This document shows positions 1-12,055 of a DNA stretch of 64,000 nt, in pieces (the stretch's first letter is position 1; every line of letters starts with the position of its first letter). The position numbers and the translations under genes were made by a program. The notes below the pieces were generated by a model. The model saw nothing but the letters and a program-made list of their open reading frames with translations. It ran no database searches and was not told the DNA's origin. The DNA is from Lucifuga dentata (lineage: Eukaryota; Chordata; Actinopteri; Ophidiiformes; Bythitidae), in contig VXCM01003614.1 of NCBI GenBank assembly GCA_014773175.1, forward strand, positions 45,058 to 109,057, given 5' to 3'.

Positions 1-1292
1 AACATTCTAGAATGAAACAATAAAAATTCTCTAAGTTGGAGTTATGATTTGTACCTAAAAATACAAACTCAGTGTTTATCGCATTAAAAAAAAAGTTATT
101 GTTGTTATTGATAGTGTCTGTTGTTGGTTTTTATTAAATTACTGTTTTGTTTTTTTTTGTTTTTGTTTTTTTTTTTGAGTGTTGGGACTGCGGGTGCAAA
201 TTAGCTGCTTAGCTAACCCCAGCATGTTTACATTGCCAATATTTTATTGCAGTGTTGATTAATGTGCATGTCCCATATAAAATAAATAAATAAATAGATA
301 GATAAACCCTCTCTGGTACTCGATCAATCAACAGGTCAATCAATTGCCTCATAGTTGGTTTAGGATTAGCGCGGATTGTGTTCACACCACAAACGGACTG
401 TTTCACAGTTTGATTGGAACCAGACCGAGACCACCTCCTCAAAATGGTCACGTTATTGTTTTGTCTGCACCCGGGTCTGATTTCTGTCTAAATGGGGAAG
501 CGAACCCTCGTCAGATTGAACAGGACCAAACTACATATGCATGAAAACACCTGTGTCAAGTTAAATCAGGGCTGAGATATGAGGTTTTCACCTGCCAGCA
601 GTAATATTATGAATTTCTCCTGTTGAACGCAAAATCTGAATCTACAATGAAACTATACCTGCCAGAGAAATGAGTAAAAGTACAACATTACCCTGTGAAA
701 TGTCCTGGGTAGAAGTACAAAGGAGTACAAGATAGAAAAAGTACAAGGTAAAGTACCTCAGTACCTGTGAATCTATCTGTCTGTGTCTAACAATAAATTA
801 CGATGCATCAGGAAGAGGACAGGAAAAGACTTTAATAATGAATTTAAATGGTCCGGCACGTTTTCGTTCCACATCGCTAGTTTTTGAATGTTTTTGGTTT
901 ATGGCTGAATCTCTGCATCTCTCTTATCCTGGCATCTATTCCAATAAATTTAATTGCTGCCCAGTGACAGTAATTTGAGCTGAGATGTTGATCATCGGCT
1001 GGATCGCCGTGTTCTTGCCAAGAGGAGCTCCTGCATGTGGCAATTTGAGTGAATCGCCATCCAAGCTGCCCTTCTGTAAAGCGAAAGTGCCAGGAAATGA
1101 TAAAACACGAGGGTACTCTGCGCTCTCGCCCCGCGTCAACGCAGCTCTCAGAAGTTAATTACTGCAGGTTGCAGCAGCATCATGGGAAAATGTCTCTGAT
1201 GTTGTTTTGTGATCGTCAGGACAGTTGCACGGAATTACGGCTGCAGTAAGATGTGCTTCAGCTTGTTGTTTTTGCACCAGTGGGGCCAGAGC

Positions 1293-1295
<3 letters not shown>
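1..1295. other. intergenic, no gene seen
   Basis: AT-rich sequence with T-rich runs near 120-178 and short TA-rich strings. Around 680-770 there are AGTACAA-type strings, perhaps a worn hAT-like fragment. None of the open frames resembles a known protein. Confidence 0.7.

Positions 1296-1327
<32 letters not shown>
1296..1327. repeat. (TG)n microsatellite at gap edge
   Basis: Sixteen TG units run directly into the 624-N gap, so the array is probably longer than shown. Confidence 0.9.
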
Positions 1328-1951
1328 NNNNNNNNNNNNNNNNNNNNNNNNNNNNNNNNNNNNNNNNNNNNNNNNNNNNNNNNNNNNNNNNNNNNNNNNN
1401 NNNNNNNNNNNNNNNNNNNNNNNNNNNNNNNNNNNNNNNNNNNNNNNNNNNNNNNNNNNNNNNNNNNNNNNNNNNNNNNNNNNNNNNNNNNNNNNNNNNN
1501 NNNNNNNNNNNNNNNNNNNNNNNNNNNNNNNNNNNNNNNNNNNNNNNNNNNNNNNNNNNNNNNNNNNNNNNNNNNNNNNNNNNNNNNNNNNNNNNNNNNN
1601 NNNNNNNNNNNNNNNNNNNNNNNNNNNNNNNNNNNNNNNNNNNNNNNNNNNNNNNNNNNNNNNNNNNNNNNNNNNNNNNNNNNNNNNNNNNNNNNNNNNN
1701 NNNNNNNNNNNNNNNNNNNNNNNNNNNNNNNNNNNNNNNNNNNNNNNNNNNNNNNNNNNNNNNNNNNNNNNNNNNNNNNNNNNNNNNNNNNNNNNNNNNN
1801 NNNNNNNNNNNNNNNNNNNNNNNNNNNNNNNNNNNNNNNNNNNNNNNNNNNNNNNNNNNNNNNNNNNNNNNNNNNNNNNNNNNNNNNNNNNNNNNNNNNN
1901 NNNNNNNNNNNNNNNNNNNNNNNNNNNNNNNNNNNNNNNNNNNNNNNNNNN
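1328..1951. other. assembly gap (624 N)
   Basis: The bases are unknown. The left edge is a microsatellite and the right edge a pyrimidine-rich repeat tail, so the gap probably spans repetitive DNA. Confidence 0.99.
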
Positions 1952-2145
1952 TCTGCCTTCTGTCCCCGACTCCGATTCTGGTTCCTGCGACTGGGTTCCC
2001 CGTCTGTCAGTTTCTGTGTAGGCGCTTTGTCCTGCCTGTTGTTCTGCCTGCTTCTGTGTTGGACTGAGAACTCCATTAAAGAACTTAACTTGTCAAAGTT
2101 GTACTGTGTGCTGCATTTGGGTCCAAACCCCACTTGTCACAGAAA
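1952..2145 (+). repeat. possible retroelement 3' tail
   Basis: Pyrimidine-rich TCTGCCT/CCTGCCT strings lead to ATTAAAGAACTTAACTTG and CTGCATTTGGGTCC. This architecture resembles the ends of common fish retroelements. It emerges directly from the 624-N gap, so the rest of the element may be missing. Confidence 0.35.
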
Positions 2146-5100
2146 TATCTCTGGATTTCTCATGAAAGGCGTTATTAATTCCCCTTTGATTTCATATCTG
2201 CTCTTACAGTGGTACAGTCAGGACCAACAAAGCCTTCTCTGCTGGCCTAGAGACTGTCAGAATTATCAAATTATGTTTTTATAATTTAATAGATATTTTA
2301 ATTAATGCTGTATGTATTTTACAAAGTTCGTTCTCATCAGTTTTGTTATTAACGTCATTTCGTCGCCACGGTACTCTCTCCCTCAGTTGTGCTGCTTCCA
2401 GTGCAGCTCATAGAAATTAGAGCTTTTATCCAATCAGATTTTCCCCCTGTGCTGTCTCCGGGTAAAAAAAAAATCTAGCCTGAGGCCTTCAGAATCTTGA
2501 GTGAATCCCTTCTGCTGTTCAAGCAAATGGGACAATGTTGTTGATTGTCATACTCTTTAACCAATCAGATTTCGAGTTTGCCATGTTTGGCTATTCTTTT
2601 ACATGTCAGGGCCTTCTAGCTGGCCTTGGCTACGTCATCGGAGTACGGCACTATGCTAACAGCTAAACAGCCTGCCAGAAATTCATCAGAAGAAGAAGAG
2701 CTTAGCTAACTCAAGTAAACCTAGCTAGCATGTAACGGAGCATTAATGTTTATTTAAACTTTCTTTCTTGACATTTAAATTTTTAGATGTAGTGCTTTAG
2801 ATTTTTTGTTTAGATTTTTACTTAGTCCTGTTGTTTTTTAACGCACAATGACTGATGAAGGAGAAGAAATGGATTAACTGACACTTTTTTTCACATTTTG
2901 GAACTGAAACGCACCGATAATGTCCAGCCGTGTGGTTAAACTCTTTCTAAAGACAGAAAGGAGGACGGGCTTTGTCTTCAGATGATGAGCAGCTTTGGTA
3001 AGTCTGATGGATTTTTATGTAGCTGGAATCTGTGGAGAAGCCTGTTGAATCTGATTGTGTTATTTGTGTTTTACAGCATTTTTGCTTACTTGCTGTTCAT
3101 ATGAGTAAATATGATGTTTGTGAGTTTGTTCTTGTTTCTTTGGTAATGACATGATTTAGGCTATGCCATGTTTATATGTGATGCAGCATCCTGTCATAAT
3201 GCGTAATAATGCTCCATCCTATTCATGTCTCTGCTGTTCGTGTGTTATAACTGACATAGGTGTTGATCCTCGTGTTAAATCACTTTATTCCACTCGATAA
3301 AGGTTCTGTCACTGTGAATATGGCTGGTTATGTCTAATAACAGCAGCATATATTGTCATGCTGAGGTTATTAGAAGGTAGTTTAATTGTGGGAGGATAGC
3401 TCTGAAAGCCTAGGTGTAAAATACACGGCCCGCCACTGTGCTCTTATGATTGTGTAATTGAACACTTCTCTGTTTTTAGGTGGGATTCAAACGCCAACAC
3501 GGCAGTATGGAGTCTATTTGTTTGGAACTTAGATTTAATCCAGCTCCTGAATGTTCTCAGATATTGGATGTGACCAAAGGAGAAGCGATTCTCCTGAGGC
3601 AAAACTTGTACATCGGTCAAATCTGGAGCCAGAAATCAATTGAACACAGTCGCGCCTCTAAAGAAAACGCCATTTAACAGCGTGTTCCCATACTGGTGTT
3701 AGATCTCATGAATGCTGCTCATTAGGAGTGCGCTGATCTTTGTCGATAGATAGATTGATTAATGTCTGGGAGGCAGAATTAGTCTTTGGTAATTGATAGA
3801 ACCACCCTTTACTTTCAGTTAATTTGCTTGTGACCTGATTGGATAAACTTCATTGGACGGAGCCCATGAAGCACCACATCTACCATGGAGGTTATGTGGC
3901 GACTGTAGCTACAGCACATGAAAACGTTTTATTTGGTTCCACCCATTGACGTTTATCAGGACTAAATCAAACAGTCAGCTGGATTCATGGATGTATGGAG
4001 AAGTTTAAAGATGCATCTCTGTTTATCCACATGGCCTCGAGTTCACATGACAGGTGGAAAATCATACGAGAACGACTTATTTAGATTTATCAGTTCATCT
4101 CAGCAGATATGATCATATCTGCGTATGTTTGTCCATTCCTTAGATAAGTAGATATTTTATTAATCCGTGCTGGACGTTCTGGGTGTAGTCGGGTTTAGGG
4201 TGACATGATCTCTCCCTCCCTGCATGATGTTGAGTTTACGCGATAAACATGAAATATTTGCAGCCCATATCGACTCGGTGATGATAAATTTGGGGTCGAC
4301 GACAAAATCACAAATTCAGTCAGCCATGTTTGCACTCACGTGTTTTTATCGAGCGTTCTCGTTTCATTGCAGGAGTCTCATTCTCAGGTCAGACAGTTTG
4401 ATAATTCTCATAATGCATTGCAAATAAAATCAGGGTAGTAGTGAGCTATCTTTCTTGTTACCTTCACCAAGAAGAAGGGATTCAACCAATACAGATATTA
4501 TTCAGATATGTTCTGTAGTCTATTCTGAAACAGATCAAATCATGCAAATTGGAGCAGTAATATTGATCTTTAACTCTACCAAAAAGATTTTCGCCCATGA
4601 CTGTTGGTTTGTTTTTATGATGGTAATAAGATACTCAAAACGTTGAATTTTGATGAAACCTGGTGAAACAGAAGAGACCATTACATTTTTGAGCCAAACT
4701 GGATCGAGAGGCAAACAAATGTGTAAAAAGATAAATAAAATAAAAATCATTGGCAAAAGTAACACAAAAATCTCAGTGGGGCATATCGATAGACTATCAA
4801 TAAATATACAATTTGGCTCTGGATAAATTTTTAAAAAACATCATTCTGTAAAATCTCTAGTAAATATATCAGCCTGTGAAAGTGTTATTTTGCCAACCCA
4901 TTATTTAATCTGTGTAAATTTTAATGTGCAAACCAAAATGGAAGCTTCATCTGCAGTCGTGCAAATTCTTGGCTGACTTTGATGTAACTATGTATGACTT
5001 GTTGTCTCTTTGTGGGGTTTAAATCTATATTGTCTTTAATTTTAATTAATATGAATTCTTTAAAGTCCTCTGTTTTCAGCTAATTCTGGTGTATCTAGAT

Positions 5101-5334
5101 TTCCCACACACACATATATATAGTTTCTACATTTTAAACTTAAATTATAGTGGTTTTATTTTTTTAATTTAATTATTTCAAACTATATATATGTCCACGT
5201 AGAGACTGGCGTGTTTCAAAGCAACTTAAACTATAAACATCATAATCCAACACATTTGATCCATATCAAATACAAACCTTAAAGAAGTCATGTGCGAACG
5301 TCCTTGTTCTTATTCGGAGTCTATTTTCCAGTGC
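2146..5334. other. intergenic, unassigned repeat-like segments
   Basis: No gene is recognisable. Between 2370 and 3005 a stretch contains two CCAATCAGATTT-type strings, paired GGCCTTC motifs, and a possible donor GTAAGT after a purine-rich block at 2999. It may be the 5' part of a transposable element. At 3425 ACACGGCCCGCCACTGTG also looks repeat-derived. Confidence 0.4.
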
Positions 5335-5640
5335 TTTATTGTGCAAAAACATAATGATCCACTTCTACTCTCCCTTGCTGCAGCACCATTATGCGCACTG
5401 AATGAAAACAGGCTGTTTTAGGTACTGTCTCTTTAAGGACCCCCCCCCCNCCCCCCCCCCCCTTTTTTTGAAATGCCCACTCCATTATGATTGGCCAGCT
5501 GCATCAGTCTTGTACTTCATGGGTGTGTTTAACCAGGTGTGTAGGCAGGTAAATTCATGTGTTACTTGTTAATGTAAACATGTTACAGAAGTAAAGGACC
5601 AATCAAAACGATGCTTTCAGGGCCGCTCAGGAACTATGGG
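5335..5640 (-). repeat. interspersed repeat family G, inverted copy
   Basis: Read on the minus strand this matches the 18.5 kb and 23.9 kb copies, including GGTCCTTTACTTCTGTAACA, the GGCCAATCA block, TTAAAGAGACAGTACCT and the TTTTCATTCAGTGCGCA block. A poly-C run with one unresolved base (5441-5462) interrupts it. Only part of the family is present. Confidence 0.6.
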
Positions 5641-5830
5641 TTTCTCTTACTGGATGCAGACCAAACGGGATGCTGAACATGATTGGACCAAAGCAGAGCA
5701 GAGTAGATATTCTCACACAGGCAATGGAGCAGTCGGACATTTGGTTTCACTTTCTCATCTGCGGAGAAAGTGGAGAATTTTGACTTGTTGCGTTGTAGCG
5801 ATGTCTCACAGATAATACAGATAATACATA
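5641..5830. repeat. repeat segment shared with the hAT-like copy at 16.6 kb
   Basis: TGGACCAAAGCAGAG, ATATTCTCACACA, AGTCGGACATT, GCGGAGAA..GAGAATTTTGACT and TGT.TCACAGATAA occur here and at 16630-16735 in the same order. It is a fragment of the same dispersed family. Confidence 0.55.
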
Positions 5831-6945
5831 TGAAAAGTACAATTTGACCAGAGACCAGACAGTCCAGATTCAGACTGGAGTCTGGGCTTTGAAGATGTCT
5901 GCAATAGACCAATAACGTGTTTTGATTTTGTGAGAGTTGGTGTCACTTTTTTTCAGATGACGGTTTTTTTTTTGTTTTTTTTGTTTTTTTGATTATAAAG
6001 CTTCACACAGACAACAGGAGCCAGTCACATTTCAGCCATTGGCTCAGCATGTGGACAGCAGACTGTATGAGCTGCTCTCTGTTTGGACTCCGGTTTTATT
6101 GGAAATCAGAGGTGACATAATGGAAGCAGCAACAAGAGTTGTTCTGTTTTGCAGCTCAGCATGAAAGAGCTGTTGGCCCAGTTTGTGAATGCTGCCTGTA
6201 TGTCGACTGTAAATAATTAGCCTGTGCTGTCCTACAGCAAGTTTATATAATATTTCACTTAACACAATTTTAAACTGTGCACTGATGAGCCAGTGTAGTT
6301 TGTTTATGATTTGTAGTAGGTTTTGCAAGGAAATCTGAAAACCTGATTTATGCATTGTAGCTATAGAAATTCAAGTTATGTTAAATATCCAGACATCCTT
6401 AATTTTTAATTTTCAAGGCAAAGGATAAGATTTATCACAGATTTCTATTATTTTAGGTTGGAAAAAATACTGAAACTATCATACAGCACAGATTCTTAAA
6501 AGCAACAAATTGCTTTAAAATAGATTTATTTCCCCGTGCACCCAAAAGTTATTTTTTGGGATTCATAAAACACAGTGCCATATTTAGCTTATTGGTAGGG
6601 CAAATAGTGTCAACTGTGTTTCCTCATTCAAACATCTGTTACCGGCCTCTTTTAGCATTTGCTTTGAAAGAAGCATCGCTACAGTATTTCCTTATTTACA
6701 TGTCAGTGAAGCGATTCATAAAACACGCAAAAATTAAAACCTGTTTCAGGCTGGTGGCAAATTTCAGCGATATGAAATCTGGGTGATGTTTTAAACTCTG
6801 CATGTGTTGTGTTGTTGTATTAGTGATCAATAAAGTGATACATAAGAACTCAGCTGATCAGTCAGTTTATATAAATGTGGAGTTTTGATTTGATCTCTCG
6901 CACATTCTAGTGGCACTGAGCCTCCTCCTCAAGCCTCATCCACTG

Positions 6946-6992
<47 letters not shown>

Positions 6993-8824
6993 ACACACAT
7001 ACACACTCTGTTTTATATTAGTGTCAGTCTCTTCTAAAGCTGAGAATTTAGATTTCCTTTGCCAATTTAACATGTCCATTTTGCTTTGACACCGGAGGAC
7101 GTAGCATAAAGTGCGGCTCTTAAATATGAAACTGCTCATTAACCTGCTTCATTCATCTTCATTGGGTTTTATCTGAGACTCTCCTTAAAACGTGTTAGTA
7201 ATGGGACAACGATGGACAGATTAACGTAACGGAAGCTTTATGAATGAGCTTTAATTATCACGGTGCTTATTCAGCATGAAGCTGTAAAGTTAACATGATA
7301 TTTTTTTTATGAATAACCCTCCTTTATGTATTATCAACCCTTCATTAAAAAAAAGGAGAGAGGATAACAGGAGAGAGCAGGATGGAGCAGAATAGACCAG
7401 AAATGAAATGGAGTGGAGACTCTCATGCATGCACATCATTTCCCATGCAGCCATGACGGCGTTTGTGGCCGTGAGGATGGGCCGGCGGCTGCAGGATAGC
7501 GAGGAGGGCTGACAGCACCAGCAGAAGAGCCTGCAGCACTCTGTACATGAATTAACTCGCCTCACAAGTCTGCACAAGAAAACCCAGTTCACACTATCAC
7601 AGTTGGGACAAACCCCAAGGTGACAACTTGATTTGTTTCACACAATCCGATGACCTGGTTTTTGTAATACCCACCGACAAAAAAAACCCCACTCCACTTG
7701 TCAAGCATGCGCTGGTTGAGTGTTACATTTTAGAGAGATGAGGCTGATTAAGAAATATGATTTGTGTGTGCTGGATGTCATCAGTTTCATAACGGCTTTC
7801 ATCAATAACTGAGGACAATTTCAGACCGACTATTCTGTCACTGTGGAGCTGCACCGTGACGTGTAAAATGAGGATGTTTCGGAACATAATCAGCTTCTCC
7901 TCAAAACTTAAAGCCATTTTTTCTGGTCGTCGCCATCGCTGAGCTGCTGATGTCCCTGGACAAATGGTGACATTACTGCCCCCATAATTTTTGTAGGTAT
8001 TGCATAGCATTATTTTCACCAACACTTTGAGTGAACACAGGATATGTGTAGTAGCCATGATGTTTGCATGTTTGTGTGCTGTAACTGAGCTACATATAGG
8101 AAGAAATGTGTTCTGTAGTATTTGCTGCAGGCTTTGCAGAGTCATTTTGCACCATAAATGATTTTCTGCTGTACTTGTACTATCAGTATGTCAATTGTCG
8201 ACATGTCTTCACATTAATATAGAGAAAATCCTGCCTGCATGCTTATTATACGCAGGAATTAAATTCATTTCAGTTCGGTGGGAAACAGTAAACGTATTCA
8301 GACTGTAGGATGTAGAAGCAGCAGGGCAGCAGCCAAGTGCAGAAAACTGGGCAAACAATGAAAGAGGCAACAGCAGGCTGCTGAGCTAAATCTCCTGCAT
8401 GTCACAAAGCAGTGGCATGTCAGCTCCTGTGCTTTTTTTTTCTCTCACAGCAACACCTCATCTAGGATTTCTCAGGAACAAGCAGGCACAGGCAGACAGG
8501 CCCACATTACACCATCGCTAATAACACAAGCTGGAATCACGCCATGGGAAAAACAAATCTGTAACACTTTACCGTGGCTCTGATCCAACAGGGAACCTGT
8601 GCATGAAGTAATGATTCAAATTCTCATGAAGACCAAATGTCTGGTTTGCAAATCGTTGTCAGTTAATGCGATGATTCAGATCTTGCTCAGGAAAAATCCT
8701 GTAATATGCAGGTAGTGCTGAGTTATATGTTTTTGGGGGACTGTTTGGATTACATAGAAAATAAATGAATAGCATTAGCAGCAACATCCAAAAAAAATGG
8801 ACAAAAGATGCCACTTGCACGTGG
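5831..8824. other. intergenic, no gene seen
   Basis: Apart from the CT microsatellite and T- or A-rich runs I see no exon, RNA gene or bounded repeat. A G+C-richer patch near 7440-7560 has no coding support. Confidence 0.65.
6948..6987. repeat. (CT)n microsatellite
   Basis: Twenty perfect CT units, followed by an (AC)-rich patch. Confidence 0.95.
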
Positions 8825-9122
8825 TTTTAATTTCTCTGGTAAAAGTCATCTTTTCTCAGAATTCTCAGATCACTCTGCACTTTTAACGGCAGTAAAATAG
8901 TATAATTAAGTAAGTTCGACAACAAATAACAGCAGTTTCAAGTTTCTACAAGTTGATTTTTATAGCGTACAGGAAATGTACTGAAACCAATTGCATCTTG
9001 GAAGATAGGGAAAAAAATGTACCATTGTAACAGTACGGTTTGGAGAATGGTTGTCAGTAATGTAACGTGCATGCAGATAGTATTTATTGGGCTCAAACAT
9101 GCAAAACAACTGTAATGGTCCT
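8825..9122. mobile_element. MITE subfamily B, right-half fragment
   Basis: This carries TACAAGTTGATTTTTATAGC, ACTGAAACCAATTGCA, GTTGTCAGTAATGTAACGTG and TATTTATTGGGCTCAAACAT, and ends in TGGTCCT followed by TTAA. No matching left end is nearby. Confidence 0.6.
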
Positions 9123-9126
9123 TTAA

Positions 9127-9785
9127 AGCCCATGTTTATTACATGGAGAACTTTTATGTGCGTGCTCTGGTGGTATTATCTGACAGTTTTGCTTTTGCTT
9201 TTCACCCATCTGTCCCTTCCTGTCTCCAGAGTCTCTGATGAGCTAATCGTGCACACCTAAAAGAGGGAAGGTGGAAAACTGAGCAGAGGCAGAAAGATAT
9301 CCTTAATCTGATCATGCTAGCATTGACATCTAGAATTGATCTGCACTTTTCCTTATCTGGATAAATGCTGGATCTGGATAAACACTGGATGAATTTGGGT
9401 CTTTTTGTCAAAAGACTTAATTGTGGGTATGACCAAGAATTTAACAGTGTTCACTGACACACCAGCCTCAAAAAGAACCATCATTTGGGTGGGAAATCTC
9501 TCCTCACTGCTATCCAACGTCCTCTCCATAACAAATACGATGGACAAATTACCCATCGTTATCCACACTAAGAGGGATTTCAGCGAATGTGTCGCCATGT
9601 TAATATCAGATGCAACTTGGGATAATCATCAGTTTCCAATTTGTAAATAGCATTTACATCAACATCTAAGTGGTAATTGTGACTGGGAACCACTTTTTTT
9701 CTGGATTCTGATATATTGAACGATGACTAGATAATACTGAGGTGTCTGAAAATCTGAGGACATCTCATGTCAACTAAATCCATCA
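9127..9785. other. intergenic, no gene seen
   Basis: Open frames of about 80 codons occur on both strands at 9353-9650 but show no protein family features. They lie just outside the hAT element. Confidence 0.6.
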
Positions 9786-9793
9786 TTCATGAC

Positions 9794-12047
9794 CAGGGCC
9801 GTTTCTGACCAATTTGGCGCCCTAGGCGAGACATCCATTGGCGCCCCTTCACTCTTATTCTCCAAAATACATAGAAGAAAAAAAGACAGTTTTAGTCTTA
9901 ACTTATAACACACTGCACTCAGTGTTAAATCTTATTGTCAATNAAAAAAGACAGTTTTAGTCTTAACTTATAACACACTGCACTCAGTGTTAAATCTTAT
10001 TGTCAATAATGTTTCATTAGGGTCTATCTTATTGTGTATTTTTGTCACAAGGAGGCACTACAGAGTAACTACAGCGTGCCAAAAGTATTGCAACCCCTGT
10101 ATTTTTGTGTAAACTTTACCAAAGTACCACTCCAAGCACAACAAAATTCATTTATTAGTATTTTAGAAGTAGTTGAGTATTTTTCAGAATATTCAACTAT
10201 TTTTTACACTTAAATTTGGATTTCAGAGACGTAATATGACTGCAATATTTCTACAAGTCAGTGAAAACACGTGAAAACCATTTGACCTCTGACCCTATCT
10301 CAAAGAAGATGTTTTAACTTCCTGTTTGATCTCTACTTATAATGTTGGTATTCCTCTTCAAATCTTAATATGTCACAAGTGTCTTCCTACTTAACACTAT
10401 TAACAACTATTGGCTTTTTTTTCCAGTTGTACTTACTCTAATACACTAAAACAATACATTTTGTTGTGTTTAGAGTGGTATTTTAACTCAGAAAGAAAAG
10501 TTTACACAAAAGTACAGGAGGGCAATGCTTTTGGCCAGCGCTGTAGGTGCAAATCACAATGTGAAAAAGTGCTTTTTGCTTGTCAAAACAAATGTCCATT
10601 GAAGTACGACTTATGAAACAAATTAAACATTGCTTAGTTCTAACTTTAAACAAAATGTAACATCATGCTGTGATTTCTGTAGATAAGGAGGAAATTCACA
10701 TTTTGCAGCAACACAGGACTCAAGAATATGAAGCAGGAAAAACTGAGAGATTATACAAGATAACATAACAGTGAAAGTCAGAAACTTTGCTTTGCACGAG
10801 TATACAAGAATAGAATAACTGACCATTTCTGTTGTATTTTAATAGCTTACAAGTTATAGTACAGACTGAACAACTGTACAAAATAGAATAAAAATAAAAA
10901 CTGTGCAATATAATAGCCTGAACACACTATACAAAATAAAATAGAAAAATTGCACAATAAAAACTGTGCAAATATGGCATCCTAACTATTTACAGCATAT
11001 ATCACAGTATGATTTACAATAATATTGCACATTAGAAAGAAGCAACGAAAGCAGCAACTATCCCTGATGACTGTTAGTCTTATAGCAGAAGAGACAAAGG
11101 ACCTGCGGTAGTCTCCTTTCTACACTTTGCATTGACTTTGTACCAGCCCCCCCAAAAATGCTAGTAATCTTATTATAAATATCTATTACTTGAACGACTT
11201 CTTAAACACTATAATACTTATAATACGCTCTATAATACACTCTTAAACACTACAATACTTGAACACTTCTTAAAGTACATTTATGCTAAACAACTAGTAT
11301 GCTAAATTTAAATTATTGTTGTGGTAAATGATGCTAAACTAAAACAGGTTCATGTCGTTGGTTAACGTTTATCCAGCTAATTAAATTAGCTAGCTGCTAG
11401 CTAGCTAGACAGTGCCATACACACTAGATGAAAAAATATTGCTGTACTTTGCTTTCTCCTTTTCCTGTTTTGAGCCCCAGATGCATTTGATCTTTTCATT
11501 TTTTTCTTTTTTTTTTTTTTTTTNTTTTTTTTTTTTTTTTACTTTAACTTTGCTTGTTGTTATTACTTCTTCCAACTGCGCAATGCAGTTTTGCCTGTTC
11601 AGACTCCTCCCGCTGCTGCTGTTTCCTGTTAAGTTTGGAAAATATGCGTTATGTGATACTTCTCTGTCTACTTCCTGCTTTAACAGAGTATTTTCTGTAT
11701 ACTGCCCCGTGTCGTTCCAGAGAATTACATTGAAACAGACAATGCATCAAGTATAAATGCCTCGGCGTTCTGTGGAAGTGCATGTGGCCGGTGACAGCCG
11801 CTCACGCGAGTTTAACCATTAAAGTAGCGCTGCTGTGTCTCAGGCTGGTCGGCAGGACGCCTCATCTCAGTACAATATGAGCTCAAACTGTGTCAGCTGT
11901 CTGTGTGTTGCAGCATTGACTTACAGCATTAGTGAAATTAATAAATACCACTTTTACCAGCGGACCAAGTGNAAAAAAAAAAAAAAAAATCCTTTCTCTT
12001 TGGCGCCCCCCTTATCTGTAGGCACCCTATGCCAAAAAACGGCCCTG
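9794..12047. mobile_element. non-autonomous hAT-type DNA transposon, complete
   Basis: The element starts CAGGGCCGTTT and ends with the inverse, AAACGGCCCTG. It is flanked on both sides by the identical 8-bp target duplication TTCATGAC (9786-9793 and 12048-12055). CAG..CTG ends and an 8-bp duplication are the hAT signature. The subterminal motif TTTGGCGCC is also inverted at both ends. No transposase reading frame is present. A second inverted-repeat element is inserted at 10072-10543, and poly-T and poly-A runs lie at 11509-11540 and 11973-11989. Confidence 0.88.
10072..10543. mobile_element. nested Tc1/mariner-like MITE
   Basis: The ends are inverted repeats: CAGCGTGCCAAAAGTATTGC on the left pairs with the complement of GCAATGCTTTTGGCCAGCG on the right. 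Similarity continues inward through GTGTAAAC and the ACCACTC.AA.CACAACAAAA block, about 75 bases in all with gaps. TA flanks both ends (10070-10071 and 10544-10545). No transposase frame is seen. It lies inside the larger hAT element, so it inserted later. Confidence 0.8.
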
Positions 12048-12055
12048 TTCATGAC

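Noticed and set aside
1209..2284. Long open frames on both strands across 1.2-2.3 kb
   Set aside because: Most of their length is the 624-N gap; the ends are microsatellite and repeat-tail translation.
11386..11410. GCTAGCTAGCTAG palindromic string as a regulatory site
   Set aside because: It is simple-sequence-like, and similar strings recur elsewhere in the window.
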